Source: CALZJC01 sp963781065 (lineage in GTDB: Bacteria; Acidobacteriota; Thermoanaerobaculia; Multivoradales; JAHEKO01). From it: 64,000 nucleotides of DNA. The notes below the pieces were generated by a model that did not search any database, had not been told where the DNA came from, and was given only the letters and a program-made list of their open reading frames with translations. The stretch spans positions 124,001 through 188,000 of the forward strand of contig CAWAET010000003.1 in NCBI GenBank assembly GCA_963781065.1, written 5' to 3'. Positions 34,555 to 43,480 of this stretch are shown piece after piece. Numbering within the stretch: the first letter of the stretch is position 1; every line of letters starts with the position of its first letter. The translations under genes and the position numbers were made by a program.

Positions 34555-35943
34555 ATGTTTCGCCGCTTCGCCAACCTGCGGCGGATCCACTTCGTCGGCG
34601 TCGGCGGCGCCGGCATGAGCGGCATTGCCGAGGTCCTGACCGACTACGACATCGAGGTGACCGGCTGCGACGTGGCGCTCGGCCCGGTCACCGAGCGGCT
34701 CGAGCGGCTCGGCGTCGAGGTGTTCCAGGGCCACCTGGCGGACCATCTCGATGGCGTCGATCTGGTGGTCAAGTCGTCGGCGGTGACGGCCGACAACCCG
34801 GAGCTCGTCGCCGCCCGCGAGCGCAACATCACGGTGGTGCGGCGGGCGGAGATGCTCGGCGAGCTGATGCGCCTGAAGTACGGCATCGCCATCGCCGGCA
34901 CCCACGGCAAGACCACCACCACCTCGCTCATCGGCGCCGTGCTGACCGAGGCGGGCCTGGACCCGACGGTCATCGTCGGCGGTCGGCTGCGGGTCTCGGG
35001 CACCGGCGCCCGGCTCGGCCGCAGCGACTACCTGGTGGCCGAGGCCGACGAGTACGACCGCAGCTTCCTGCGCCTGCAGCCGATCATCGCCGTGGTCACC
35101 TCGATCGACACCGACCACCTGGACACCTACCGCGATCTCGACGAGATCCGCGCCGCCTTTGTCGACTTCGCCGGCAAGGTGCCGTTCTTCGGCCAGATCG
35201 TGCTGTGCCTCGACGACCAGAACATCCAGGGCGTGCTGCCCGAGCTGGCCGAGCACCGGCTGGTCACCTACGGCCTGTCGCCCCAGGCCGACCTGACCGC
35301 GGTCGACCTCAGGACCGTGGACGGCGGCACCCGGTTCGCCATCGAAGGGGCGGGGGGCGAGCCGCTGGGCGAGGTCCAGCTGCCGATGCCGGGCGAGCAC
35401 AACGTGCTCAACGCGCTGGCGGCGGTGGCGGTGGGGCGCGCCCTGGGGCTCGAGCTGCCCGTCATCGCGGCGGCGCTGGGCGGGTTCTCCGGCGTCCACC
35501 GGCGCTTCGAGCGCGTCGGCGAGTGGCGTGGCGCGGTGGTGGTCGACGACTACGCCCACCATCCAACCGAGGTGGCGGCGACGCTGCGCGCCGCGCGCCA
35601 GGTCTTCCCCAAGGGCCGGTTGGTGGCGATCTTCCAGCCCCATCTCTACAGCCGCACCCGCGATCTGGCCGAGGAGTTCGGCCGCGCTCTGCTGGGCGCC
35701 GACGAGGCGGTGGTGACCGGTATCTACGCCTCGCGAGAAGAGCCGATCGCGGGCGTCGACGCTCGGCTGATCGTCGAGGCGGCGGCGCGCAGCGGCCACC
35801 GCAAGGTCACGCTGTGCGACGACTGGCGGGAGGTGCCACGCCGGCTCGGCGACCGGGTGCGGGCCGGCGACGTCCTGCTGACCCTGGGGGCCGGCGACAT
35901 CTACCGGCTGGCCGAGCGGTTGGCGCGAGAGGAGCCGGCGTGA
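34555..35943 (+). CDS. murC: UDP-MurNAc:L-alanine ligase MurC
   Basis: 462 aa; commits UDP-MurNAc to the peptide pathway by adding L-Ala. Seen: IHFVGVGGAGMSGIAEVL at the N-terminus, ATP loop GIAIAGTHGKTTTTSL (about 114-129), EADEYDRSFL, TSIDTDHLDTY, GVHRRFERVGE and DDYAHHPTEVAATLRAAR. It starts right after murG and overlaps ftsQ by 4 bases (GTGA). murB and ddl, which follow murC in many bacteria, are absent here. Confidence 0.97.
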   Translation: MFRRFANLRRIHFVGVGGAGMSGIAEVLTDYDIEVTGCDVALGPVTERLERLGVEVFQGHLADHLDGVDLVVKSSAVTADNPELVAARERNITVVRRAEMLGELMRLKYGIAIAGTHGKTTTTSLIGAVLTEAGLDPTVIVGGRLRVSGTGARLGRSDYLVAEADEYDRSFLRLQPIIAVVTSIDTDHLDTYRDLDEIRAAFVDFAGKVPFFGQIVLCLDDQNIQGVLPELAEHRLVTYGLSPQADLTAVDLRTVDGGTRFAIEGAGGEPLGEVQLPMPGEHNVLNALAAVAVGRALGLELPVIAAALGGFSGVHRRFERVGEWRGAVVVDDYAHHPTEVAATLRAARQVFPKGRLVAIFQPHLYSRTRDLAEEFGRALLGADEAVVTGIYASREEPIAGVDARLIVEAAARSGHRKVTLCDDWREVPRRLGDRVRAGDVLLTLGAGDIYRLAERLAREEPA

Positions 35944-36761
35944 TTCGGCCGCCCGAGCCGATCCTCGAGCCGAGCGAGGCGCCGAGCGGCCTGCGCCGGC
36001 GGCGCTTCACCGCGCCGCACCGGCAGCCCAGGCTGGCGGTCCGGCTGCTGCGCCAGCTCGCGGTCGCGGCGCTGGTGGTGGCGGTCCCGGTGGCGGCCGG
36101 CGCCTGGGTGCTGAGCTCGCCGCGGTTCCACCTGCGGCACCTCGAGCTGTCGGGCACCGATCGGGTGTCGCAGGAGTGGATCGGCAAGCGGATCGCGCCG
36201 CTGCGCGGCCGCCACCTGCTGCGCCTGTCGCTGGCCGACCTCGAGGCCGAACTGGCCGGCAATGCGTGGATCGCCGGCGTGGAGATGCGCAAGCGGCTGC
36301 CCGACACGCTGGCCGTGCGGGTGGTCGAGCGACGCCCGGCGGCCCTGCTGCGGACCGCCGGCGGACTGATCTACGTCGACGCGGCGGGCCGGCGGATCGA
36401 CCGCTTCGAGCCGGGCGCCGGGCCGGCCGACCTGCTGCTGGTGGCCGTCCCGCCGGGTGGCGAGGGGCAGCTCGGCACGGCGCTGCGGGCGGCGGACGAG
36501 TTCGGCCGGCTGGAGCCGGATTGGGGGCGACAGCTTTCCGAGGTCGAGGTGCTGGCAGACAGCGACCTCAGGTTTCACACCGCCGCGCTGCCGTTCGCCC
36601 TGATCCTGGGCGCCAGCGGCGTCGAGGCGGGTCTACGCCGCTTGCGCCGGTACCTGCCGGAGGTGCGGCGTCGCCTGATGCCGGCGGCGGCGGTCGATTT
36701 GAGATTCAGCGGCAGGATCGTAGCGGTGCCAACCCTGGCGCCGCATGGAGAGGAAGGGTAG
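35940..36761 (+). CDS. ftsQ: Cell division protein FtsQ/DivIB
   Basis: 273-aa bitopic protein: a basic cytoplasmic tail (about 1-38), one transmembrane helix (about 40-60), a POTRA domain (about 65-135: FHLRHLELSGTDRVSQEWIG ... RKRLPDTLAVRVVERRPAAL) and a FtsQ beta domain (about 140-260). It scaffolds FtsL and FtsB in the divisome. The GTG start overlaps the murC stop and has GAGAGGAG upstream. The stop is 5 bases before the ftsA ATG. Confidence 0.93.
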   Translation: MIRPPEPILEPSEAPSGLRRRRFTAPHRQPRLAVRLLRQLAVAALVVAVPVAAGAWVLSSPRFHLRHLELSGTDRVSQEWIGKRIAPLRGRHLLRLSLADLEAELAGNAWIAGVEMRKRLPDTLAVRVVERRPAALLRTAGGLIYVDAAGRRIDRFEPGAGPADLLLVAVPPGGEGQLGTALRAADEFGRLEPDWGRQLSEVEVLADSDLRFHTAALPFALILGASGVEAGLRRLRRYLPEVRRRLMPAAAVDLRFSGRIVAVPTLAPHGEEG

Positions 36762-36766
36762 AAGAC

Positions 36767-38005
36767 ATGGCCAAACCGGACGCCAACTTGGTTGCGATCG
36801 ACGTCGGCTCCTCGAAGGTGGCGGTGCTGATCGCCAAGCCGCAAGACGACGGCGTGCTCGAGATCGTCGGCAAGGGGCGGGCCGCGAATCGCGGCACGCG
36901 CAAGGGCAACATCGTCAATATCGACGCTACCGTCGACGCTCTGCGCCGGGCTACCGAGGAGGCCGAGGTGATGGCCGGCACCGAGATCTCGAGCGCCTAC
37001 GTCGGCGTCGCGGGCACCGACGTGCGCAGCATCAACTCGCGCGGCATGGTGTCGGTGGCGCGCAAGAACCGCGAGATCACCCGTCAGGACATCGACCGGG
37101 TGCTGGAGGCGGCGCAGGCGGCGGCGCTGCCCTCCGACCGCGAGATCCTGCACGCCATCCCGCAGGAGTTCGTGGTCGACGAGCAGGGCGGCATCGCCGA
37201 GCCGCTGGGCATGCTGGGCCACCGGCTGGAGGTCGCCGTGCACCTGGTGACCGCCAACACGACGCGGCGGCGGACCCTGATGACCTGCCTCAACCGGGCC
37301 GGCGTCGAGGTGCTCGAGGCGGTCTTCGAGCCGCTGGCCACCGCCGAGACGGTGCTCACCCACGACGAGCGCGAGCTCGGCTCGCTGCTGCTCGATATCG
37401 GCGGCGGCACCACCGAGTTCGCCTTCTACGCCGAGGGCGAGGTGATGCACAGCGGCGTGCTGCCGGTCGGCGCCGGCCACTTCACCAGCGACGTCGGCAT
37501 GGTGCTGCGGACGCCGTTCGCCGAGGCCGAGAAGATCAAGCTGCGCTACGGCTGCTGTCTGGCCGGCATGCTGGGCGAGGACGAGGGCATCTCGGTGCCG
37601 ACGGTGGCCGGCGGCCCGGCGCGGGTGATCCCGCGGCGGCAGCTGTGCGACATCCTGCAGCCGCGCGCCCAGGAGCTGCTCGAGCTGTTGCGGCGCGAGT
37701 TGGAGGTCAACGGCTACGAGGAATCGCTGCGCGGCGGGGTCGTCCTGACCGGCGGCGGCGCCCAGCTCGACGGGCTGCTCGAGCTGACCGAGCAAGTGTT
37801 CAACACCGGCGTTCGCTACGGCCTGCCGCAGGGGCTGGGCGGCCTGGTCGACGTCATCCGCTGCCCGACCTGGAGCGCCGCGTCGGGCCTGCTGCTGTAC
37901 GGGCAGGCGGCCCACGCGGAACGCCAGAAATCGAACGTTCGCCACGGCTTCAGCATGCGTGGGATGATGGGCAACCTACGCGAGCGGCTGTCGGATCTGC
38001 TGTAA
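36767..38005 (+). CDS. ftsA: Cell division protein FtsA
   Basis: 412-aa actin-like ATPase that tethers FtsZ to the membrane. Seen: phosphate-1 VAIDVGSSKVAVLIA (about 9-23), 1C domain with AYVGVAGTDVRSINSRG, phosphate-2 LLLDIGGGTTEFAFY (about 207-221), adenosine loop GVVLTGGGAQLDGLLEL, and a C-terminal amphipathic segment (NLRERLSDLL) that serves as membrane anchor. The Shine-Dalgarno is strong (AGAGGAAGG). ftsZ begins 25 bases after the stop. Confidence 0.97.
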   Translation: MAKPDANLVAIDVGSSKVAVLIAKPQDDGVLEIVGKGRAANRGTRKGNIVNIDATVDALRRATEEAEVMAGTEISSAYVGVAGTDVRSINSRGMVSVARKNREITRQDIDRVLEAAQAAALPSDREILHAIPQEFVVDEQGGIAEPLGMLGHRLEVAVHLVTANTTRRRTLMTCLNRAGVEVLEAVFEPLATAETVLTHDERELGSLLLDIGGGTTEFAFYAEGEVMHSGVLPVGAGHFTSDVGMVLRTPFAEAEKIKLRYGCCLAGMLGEDEGISVPTVAGGPARVIPRRQLCDILQPRAQELLELLRRELEVNGYEESLRGGVVLTGGGAQLDGLLELTEQVFNTGVRYGLPQGLGGLVDVIRCPTWSAASGLLLYGQAAHAERQKSNVRHGFSMRGMMGNLRERLSDLL

Positions 38006-38030
38006 TGGCGGCTAACTGGGGGTACTCAGA

Positions 38031-39326
38031 ATGATTCTTTTCGAAGACCACGAAGGTGAGAGCAAGCTGCCGATCACGCTCGACGACAACGTCGACATGA
38101 TGCCGGCCAGGATCAAGGTGATCGGCATCGGCGGTGGCGGCGGCAACGCCGTCAACCGGATGATCGACGCCCGCATGCGCGGCATCGAGTTCGTCGCCGC
38201 CAACACCGACCTGCAGGCGCTGCGCAAGTGCCGCGCCGGGGTCAAGCTGCAGCTCGGCGAGGCCCTGACCCGCGGGCTGGGTGCCGGCGGCGACCCCGAG
38301 ATCGGCCGCAAGTCGGCGCTCGAGGACACCGAGCGGATGCTCGAGCTGCTCGAGGGGGCCGACATGGTCTTTCTCACCGCCGGCCTGGGCGGCGGCACCG
38401 GCACCGGCGCGGCGCCGATCATCGCCTCGCTGGCCGCCGAGATCGGCGCCCTCACCGTGGCGGTGGTCACCAAGCCGTTCATCTTCGAAGGCCGGCGACG
38501 GATGGAGCTGGCGGACCGCGGGTTGGAGGAGCTGCGGGGCGCGGTCGACACCCTGATCACCATCCCCAACGAGCGGCTGCTCAACTTCGTCGAGCGGGGC
38601 ACGCCGCTGTCCGAGGCGTTCCGCATCGCCGACGACGTGCTGCGCCAGGCGGTGCAGGGGATCAGCGACCTGATCACCGTGCCGGGCGAGGTCAACGTCG
38701 ACTTTGCCGACGTCAAGTCGATCATGACCGGCATGGGCATGGCGCTGATGGGCACCGGGGTGGCCAAGGGCGAGAGCCGGGCGCAGGAGGCGGCGCAGCG
38801 GGCGATCTCGTCGCCGCTGCTGGAGGAGACTTCGATCGACGGCGCCAAGGGCGTCCTGATCAACATCTCCGGCGGCGCCGACCTGACCCTGCACGAGGTC
38901 GCCGAGGCGGCAAGGGTGATCGCCGAGGCGGTCGACCCGGTGGCCAACATCATCTCCGGCATGGTCATCGACGAGACCATGGAGGAGGAGATGAAGGTGA
39001 CCGTGATCGCCACCGGGTTCAACCAGCCGGTCGGGCGGCCGGCGGCGGTCGAGTCGCGGCTGGAGACCGAGGAAGAGCCCTTCTTCACCCCCCGGAGCGA
39101 GACCACGCCCGAGCCGTTGCCGCTGGTCGAGCCGCTGCGGCAGGCCGAGCCGGCGCCGCCGGCCCGGCCCGCTGCCGAGCCGATCGCCGAAGAGCCCGAG
39201 GAGATCCCCTTCTACCGCAAGGTGATCGCCCAGACCCAGAACGAGGACCCCAACGGCTACGGCCCGAACTGGTCCAACGTCGACGACTTCGACATCCCGA
39301 CGGTGCTGCGCAAGCAGATGGACTAG
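38031..39326 (+). CDS. ftsZ: Cell division GTPase FtsZ
   Basis: 431-aa tubulin homologue that forms the Z-ring. Seen: GIGGGGGNAVNRM (about 32-44), AANTDLQALR, the tubulin signature GLGGGTGTGAAPII (near 118-131), NVDFADVKSIM (T7 loop) and a Pro/Glu-rich linker (about 345-400) ending in the conserved C-terminal peptide DIPTVLRKQMD that binds FtsA. One near-unique feature is an N-terminal extension of about 25 residues rich in acidic residues. It is the last gene of the cluster. Confidence 0.97.
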   Translation: MILFEDHEGESKLPITLDDNVDMMPARIKVIGIGGGGGNAVNRMIDARMRGIEFVAANTDLQALRKCRAGVKLQLGEALTRGLGAGGDPEIGRKSALEDTERMLELLEGADMVFLTAGLGGGTGTGAAPIIASLAAEIGALTVAVVTKPFIFEGRRRMELADRGLEELRGAVDTLITIPNERLLNFVERGTPLSEAFRIADDVLRQAVQGISDLITVPGEVNVDFADVKSIMTGMGMALMGTGVAKGESRAQEAAQRAISSPLLEETSIDGAKGVLINISGGADLTLHEVAEAARVIAEAVDPVANIISGMVIDETMEEEMKVTVIATGFNQPVGRPAAVESRLETEEEPFFTPRSETTPEPLPLVEPLRQAEPAPPARPAAEPIAEEPEEIPFYRKVIAQTQNEDPNGYGPNWSNVDDFDIPTVLRKQMD

Positions 39327-39394
39327 GTCTGTTGGCGCTTGGCGCCGGCGGGCGAAGCGATGACGGGAACAGTCGTCGTTCTGAGGAGCCGCTA

Positions 39395-40012
39395 ATGTCA
39401 GCAGCTACGCGGCTCGAGACCAAGGGCGATGGAGCCGCGGCACGGGTCCTGCGCTCCGAGGCATATCGGTTCAAGAAGATGGCCCGCCTGTGCGCGGATC
39501 GGAGCCGCGTGCTCGACCTGGGGTGTGCGTGCGCCCCCAATACCCACCTGAGAAACCCGGAAGTGATCGGTTTGGATCAAACCCGGGTTGCGGCACCGGA
39601 AAACTACCGGGAGATGGTTGTGGGAGACGTGCGGGACTTGCCGCAGCCGTTCGGCGCGGCGTCCTTCGATTGCGTCGTTGCGGGCGAGTTGCTGGAGCAT
39701 CTCGAAAGGCCGCTCGACTTCCTCAGGGGTTGTGCCGAAACGCTGCAGCCCGGAGGGTTGCTGATTCTGTCGACTCCCAACCCCAACTCGCCGATGGAGC
39801 GCCTTTTGACCCTGAACCTGTCGCGGCGATACTTCTATACGTCCGCTCACGTCTGCATCTATCCCCAGAGGTGGCTGATTCGGATGATGGAGATCGCCGG
39901 CTTCGGAGACGTCGAACTGTTCTCCGGTGGCTTGCCGTTCCCCGGCCTGGGGTTGGTACCGTTTCCGCGCCCGTGGTGCTACCAGACAATCGGAACTGCG
40001 AGAAAGGCGTGA
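39395..40012 (+). CDS. Class I SAM-dependent methyltransferase (type 11)
   Basis: 205-aa methyltransferase. SAM-binding motif I is VLDLGCACAPNTHL (residues about 36-49), the acidic loop GLDQTR follows, then DVRDLPQPFGAASFDCVVAGELLEHLE (motif II/III pattern) and LQPGGLLILSTPNPNS. Substrate unknown; the C-terminal part (YFYTSAHVCIYPQRWLIRMME) resembles methyltransferases found in surface-polysaccharide clusters, which fits the flippase downstream. GAGGAG lies upstream of the ATG. G+C content from here to about 41640 is visibly lower than in the neighbouring cell-wall genes, suggesting later acquisition. Confidence 0.82.
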   Translation: MSAATRLETKGDGAAARVLRSEAYRFKKMARLCADRSRVLDLGCACAPNTHLRNPEVIGLDQTRVAAPENYREMVVGDVRDLPQPFGAASFDCVVAGELLEHLERPLDFLRGCAETLQPGGLLILSTPNPNSPMERLLTLNLSRRYFYTSAHVCIYPQRWLIRMMEIAGFGDVELFSGGLPFPGLGLVPFPRPWCYQTIGTARKA

Positions 40013-40156
40013 ACGTCTACTCGGCGCAGAACACACGCCGCGTGTGGTGTTGCTGCTACCCACCGGAATCCCGACGGGGTTTGTCCGGCAAGCCGAGCCG
40101 GGGCGGCCCAGAGACTCCTCCGGTGATCGCGGAGGCCGAGGAGGGCAGCTGATTCG

Positions 40157-41644
40157 GTGACGAAAGAGCGCTCGCGGGTCGTCAACCAGACGCTTCTCTA
40201 CGCCGCGGGTCTAGGTCTGATCGCGTTACGCGAGCTGATCGTCTTGCCGCTGTTTGCCCGCCTGCTGGGCAGAGAGGCGTATGGCCTGTTCGCTCAGCTG
40301 ACGGTTGTCGTTACCCTGTTGATTCCGATCGTTACTTTCCAGTTGCAGGTGAGCGCGGTCCGTCTTCTTGCCCCCGAGGGCCGGCGCGTCCTGCGCGACG
40401 GTTTCTTCAGCGGGTTGCTGTGGGTCGCCGCCGGCGGCCTTCTGGCCGGGGGGTTGGTTGTGTCGGCCCCGGGAGTGAGCGCCCGTCTGATTCTCGGCGA
40501 CGCCGAGCTCCGCGAGTACATCCCTCTGGCTGCACTGCTGCTGGTGACCACCAGCGTGGTGGCCTATCTGCTGAACTTCTTTCGCGTGATCCGACGCATC
40601 GATCGGGTGGCCGCTTTGATGGTGGGTCAAACGGTTCTCGAGATCGCCGCGATCCTGCTGCTGGTGACCAAGGGGCACGGTATCCGGGGTGCTCTGTGGG
40701 GTCTGATAGGCGCCAAGGCGGCTGTCGGCCTGGGGCTCTTCGTGGCCGTCTGGCGACAGTTGGGCCGCCCGTCGTTCGACTGGACGCAGCTGCGGCAGCT
40801 TCTGAACTACGGCATTCCGCTGATGCCCAACGGCATCATGCGCTGGCTGATCAACTACGCAGACCGCCTGGTGGTCATCCAGGTTCTGGGTTTGGCGGCG
40901 GTCGGGGTATACGCGGCGTCCTACTCGCTAGGACAGGTGCTTCATCTCCTGGTCATGCCGCTGGGCTTTGTCCTCTTCCCGTTTCTATCGCGCCTGTGGG
41001 ACCGTGGGGAGCGAGACGAGGTGCGGAGCTATCTGTCCCACGCGACGCGCTACTACCTGCTCGCAGCGATGCCGAGCTGTGTCGGCATCAGCCTGCTGTC
41101 GCAACCGCTATTGCGGTTGATCGCCACCGCCGAGTTCGAGACCAGTGAGATGTTGGTCTTCTGGATCGCGCTGGGCTTCGTGTTCAACGGTGTGTTCCAG
41201 ATCAACGTCTACGCGTTTCACTTGACTCACCGGACACGCTCGTTGAGCCTGATCCTGATGATCAGCACCGCTCTCAACATCGGGCTGAACCTGGTACTCG
41301 TGCCGGTGCTGGGTCTCGTCGGCGCGGCAATCGCCACCGCGGCGGCGTACGTGCTGATGGCGGTGACCGCGTTCGCCTTTGGCCGGCGCCTGATCGGCTA
41401 CAGGGTCCGGTGGCTGGATATCGGCAAGGGTCTGCTTGCCGTGGCGGTCATGATCGGCGCCATGCGGCTTCTGCCCCCGCCGGCCGGCTGGCTGGGCGTG
41501 GTGAGCCTCGCCGCCCTCGGTGCCGGCGTCTATCTCCTCTGCCTGATCGGGCTGAGAGCGGTGTCGAAGGCCGAGGTGCTGCGGTTGTGGCGGTTGGTCG
41601 CGGCGCCAGCGGACGCCGCTGCCGACCCGCCGCCGATGGACTGA
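40157..41644 (+). CDS. Wzx-like polysaccharide/lipid-linked oligosaccharide flippase
   Basis: 495-aa membrane protein with 12-14 predicted helices, of the MOP superfamily (polysaccharide biosynthesis protein). Seen: NQTLLYAAGLGLIALREL and ARLLGREAYGLFAQL at the N-terminus, YGIPLMPNGIMRWLINYADR in the middle (a typical Wzx helix-loop with Asp/Arg), and the LNIGLNLVLVPVLGLVGAAI repeat-like segment. It should move a lipid-linked glycan across the inner membrane; the glycan is unknown. GTG start with GAGGAGGG about 13 bases upstream. G+C content is lower than in flanking genes. Confidence 0.85.
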   Translation: MTKERSRVVNQTLLYAAGLGLIALRELIVLPLFARLLGREAYGLFAQLTVVVTLLIPIVTFQLQVSAVRLLAPEGRRVLRDGFFSGLLWVAAGGLLAGGLVVSAPGVSARLILGDAELREYIPLAALLLVTTSVVAYLLNFFRVIRRIDRVAALMVGQTVLEIAAILLLVTKGHGIRGALWGLIGAKAAVGLGLFVAVWRQLGRPSFDWTQLRQLLNYGIPLMPNGIMRWLINYADRLVVIQVLGLAAVGVYAASYSLGQVLHLLVMPLGFVLFPFLSRLWDRGERDEVRSYLSHATRYYLLAAMPSCVGISLLSQPLLRLIATAEFETSEMLVFWIALGFVFNGVFQINVYAFHLTHRTRSLSLILMISTALNIGLNLVLVPVLGLVGAAIATAAAYVLMAVTAFAFGRRLIGYRVRWLDIGKGLLAVAVMIGAMRLLPPPAGWLGVVSLAALGAGVYLLCLIGLRAVSKAEVLRLWRLVAAPADAAADPPPMD

Positions 41645-41659
41645 CCCTCGATGGTCGGG

Positions 41660-42694
41660 CTAGCTCGAGTAGGGCCTTTGCGTGGCGACCCGGTAGAGCA
41701 GATCGGTGACGTCGATCTTCTCGGTGGCAATCCGCCTCCCGATCGCCCGCCAGCGATCCGGATCCGGCGCCGCCAGAATCGATTCGGCCTTCCCTACCGC
41801 CGCCTCGAAGTCGCCCGGGCGAAAGCCGAACAGTATTCCGTACTCCCGCTCCTGCTCCTCCAACGTACCCGCGGTCAGGGGGTTGACGTAGACGCTGGGA
41901 ACCCCTAGAACCGCCGCCTCGGACATCATCGTCGCCCCCTCGCCGAAGACCAGCGCGGCGTGCGCCATCAGGTGGTGGATCCGCGTCACCGCGAGTCGCA
42001 GCCGCATCGGCTCGAGCTCGGCCGGCAGCTCGCCCTCGGTCGAGATGAGGACCCGGCCGTGGCGCCCCAGCCGGCGGACCGCGTCGACCTTCTGCTCGAG
42101 GCTCAGCCCCTCCTTGCCGATGTCGTGCCCGGCCGCCCAGCCGACGAAACGCACCAGGCTGAACGGCTCGCCCGGCTCGAGACCGGCCTCGGCCACGACC
42201 GACGGGTCGGGCCTGAAGGCGGCGGGATGCAGGTAGGCCAGCTCGTGATAGCCGTTGTAGCGCTCGTGCCGCCAGCGGATCGAGCCCAGATAGCAGCGCG
42301 GCACGTAGACACAGGTGGCGAAGGGGTAGGCGAGCAGGTTGGAGACGGTGGCGTGCTCGGAGTCGTAGAAGACGTAGGTCGGGGTGCGGGTGAGCCAGCC
42401 CGGCAGGGCGACGAAGGTGCCGGCGATGGCCATCATGGCGTCGGGCCGGAACCGCCGGATGATGCCCAGAAGCCGCGCCTGGCGCCCGACCATCTCGCGT
42501 CCCAGGCTGACCAGCCCGGGCCGGGCGCGGCCGAAGGCGTCGAGCTCGAGGCCGTAGCCGGCCGCCAGCTCGAGCAGGATGTCCTTGTGGCGGCCGGTGA
42601 GATAGACCTCGTGGCCCTCGCCGCGCAGGCGGCTGACGAGGTTGCGGAAGAAGTGCAGGTGGGCCGGGTGGGTGATGTCGAGGAGCAGCCGCAC
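41660..42694 (-). CDS. DUF354 family protein (glycosyltransferase-like, GT-B fold)
   Basis: 344 aa. The N-terminus LLLDITHPAHLHFFRNLV followed by GHEVYLTGRHKD is the DUF354 pattern, related to UDP-GlcNAc 2-epimerase and GT-B glycosyltransferases; HGRVLISTEGELP and MMSEAAVLGVPSVYVNP mark the second Rossmann-like half. Often found in polysaccharide loci, which fits the adjacent flippase on the other strand. The reaction is unknown. GTG start without Shine-Dalgarno; a TAGAAT box (minus strand, 42710-42705) lies 10 bases upstream. Confidence 0.8.
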   Translation of the reverse strand: MRLLLDITHPAHLHFFRNLVSRLRGEGHEVYLTGRHKDILLELAAGYGLELDAFGRARPGLVSLGREMVGRQARLLGIIRRFRPDAMMAIAGTFVALPGWLTRTPTYVFYDSEHATVSNLLAYPFATCVYVPRCYLGSIRWRHERYNGYHELAYLHPAAFRPDPSVVAEAGLEPGEPFSLVRFVGWAAGHDIGKEGLSLEQKVDAVRRLGRHGRVLISTEGELPAELEPMRLRLAVTRIHHLMAHAALVFGEGATMMSEAAVLGVPSVYVNPLTAGTLEEQEREYGILFGFRPGDFEAAVGKAESILAAPDPDRWRAIGRRIATEKIDVTDLLYRVATQRPYSS

Positions 42695-42808
42695 GCGGAG
42701 GATGATTCTAGCGGGCCGTCGAGGCTCGCCCGCCGGTCGGCTGCTGTGAGGCCGGCGGGTCGGGGCCCCGGAGCCGGTTGCCCTGGAGCGGGGTCAGAGG
42801 GCGGCGGA

Positions 42809-42814
42809 TAGAAT
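42809..42814 (+). promoter_or_regulatory. Candidate -10 box for a leaderless VanZ-like mRNA
   Basis: TAGAAT ends 7 bases before the ATG at 42822. The spacing would place the transcription start at the A of the ATG. The divergent DUF354 gene has the same hexamer 10 bases before its GTG. Confidence 0.4.
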
Positions 42815-42821
42815 CTGGGGA

Positions 42822-43394
42822 ATGGCCCCGGGCTTCAGCTCCGCGCGGGAACGCCGCCTCTGGCTCCTGGCCGGCGGGCTGCTGGTGACGATCTACGCCT
42901 CGCTCTACTCGGTGCGGCCGGTGGCCGAGTGGCTGCGGGAGCGGAACCTGCTGCGGCTGGCGGTCGCCGGGCTGTTGCTGGTCCTGGCGCTGGGCCTGCT
43001 GCGCTGGTGCCTGGTGCGCTCGCCGGGGCGGCGCGAGATCGCGGCGCTGGCGCTGTTCGCGGCGCTCTACCTGCTGGCCCTGTGGCCGATCCGCATGCCC
43101 GAGGAGCGGTTTCATCTGGTCGAGTACGGCCTGCTGGGCGGCCTGGTCTACGCGGCGCTGCTGGAGCGCCAGCGGCCGGGAGCGGCCATCCGCTGGTCGG
43201 CGGCGCCGGCGGCGGCGGCGGTCGCGCTGACCGGGCTGGCCGGCTGGCTCGACGAGGGCATCCAGTACCTGCTGCCCAACCGCCACTACGACTGGATGGA
43301 CATCGGGCTCAACCTGCTGGCCGCCGTCCTGGCGGTGGGCGCGCTGGCTGCCCGGGCCGAGGCCCGCCGCGCCGATCGCGCCGCCGCCGGGTGA
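42822..43394 (+). CDS. VanZ-like integral membrane protein
   Basis: 190-aa protein with five predicted helices. The patterns ALYLLALWPIRMPEERFHLVEYGLLGGL and LAGWLDEGIQYLLPNRHYDWMDIGLNLLAA match the VanZ-like family (DEGIQ and DWxDIxxN). The biochemical role of the family is unclear apart from weak teicoplanin resistance for VanZ itself. No vancomycin-resistance genes are nearby. It lacks a clear Shine-Dalgarno and has TAGAAT 7 bases upstream, so the mRNA may be leaderless. Confidence 0.82.
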   Translation: MAPGFSSARERRLWLLAGGLLVTIYASLYSVRPVAEWLRERNLLRLAVAGLLLVLALGLLRWCLVRSPGRREIAALALFAALYLLALWPIRMPEERFHLVEYGLLGGLVYAALLERQRPGAAIRWSAAPAAAAVALTGLAGWLDEGIQYLLPNRHYDWMDIGLNLLAAVLAVGALAARAEARRADRAAAG

Positions 43395-43480
43395 TATCTT
43401 CGGGATTCGGCCGATCTCGGCCCGACCCGTGAATACCGCCGGCTCCGCTGCCGTAGAGAGCTCCGGCAGGAGGACGACAG

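Noticed and set aside
39327..39394. Short GC-rich hairpin (GGCGCTTGGCGCC) after ftsZ as terminator
   Set aside because: The stem is only 5 bases and there is no T-run; not strong enough to annotate.
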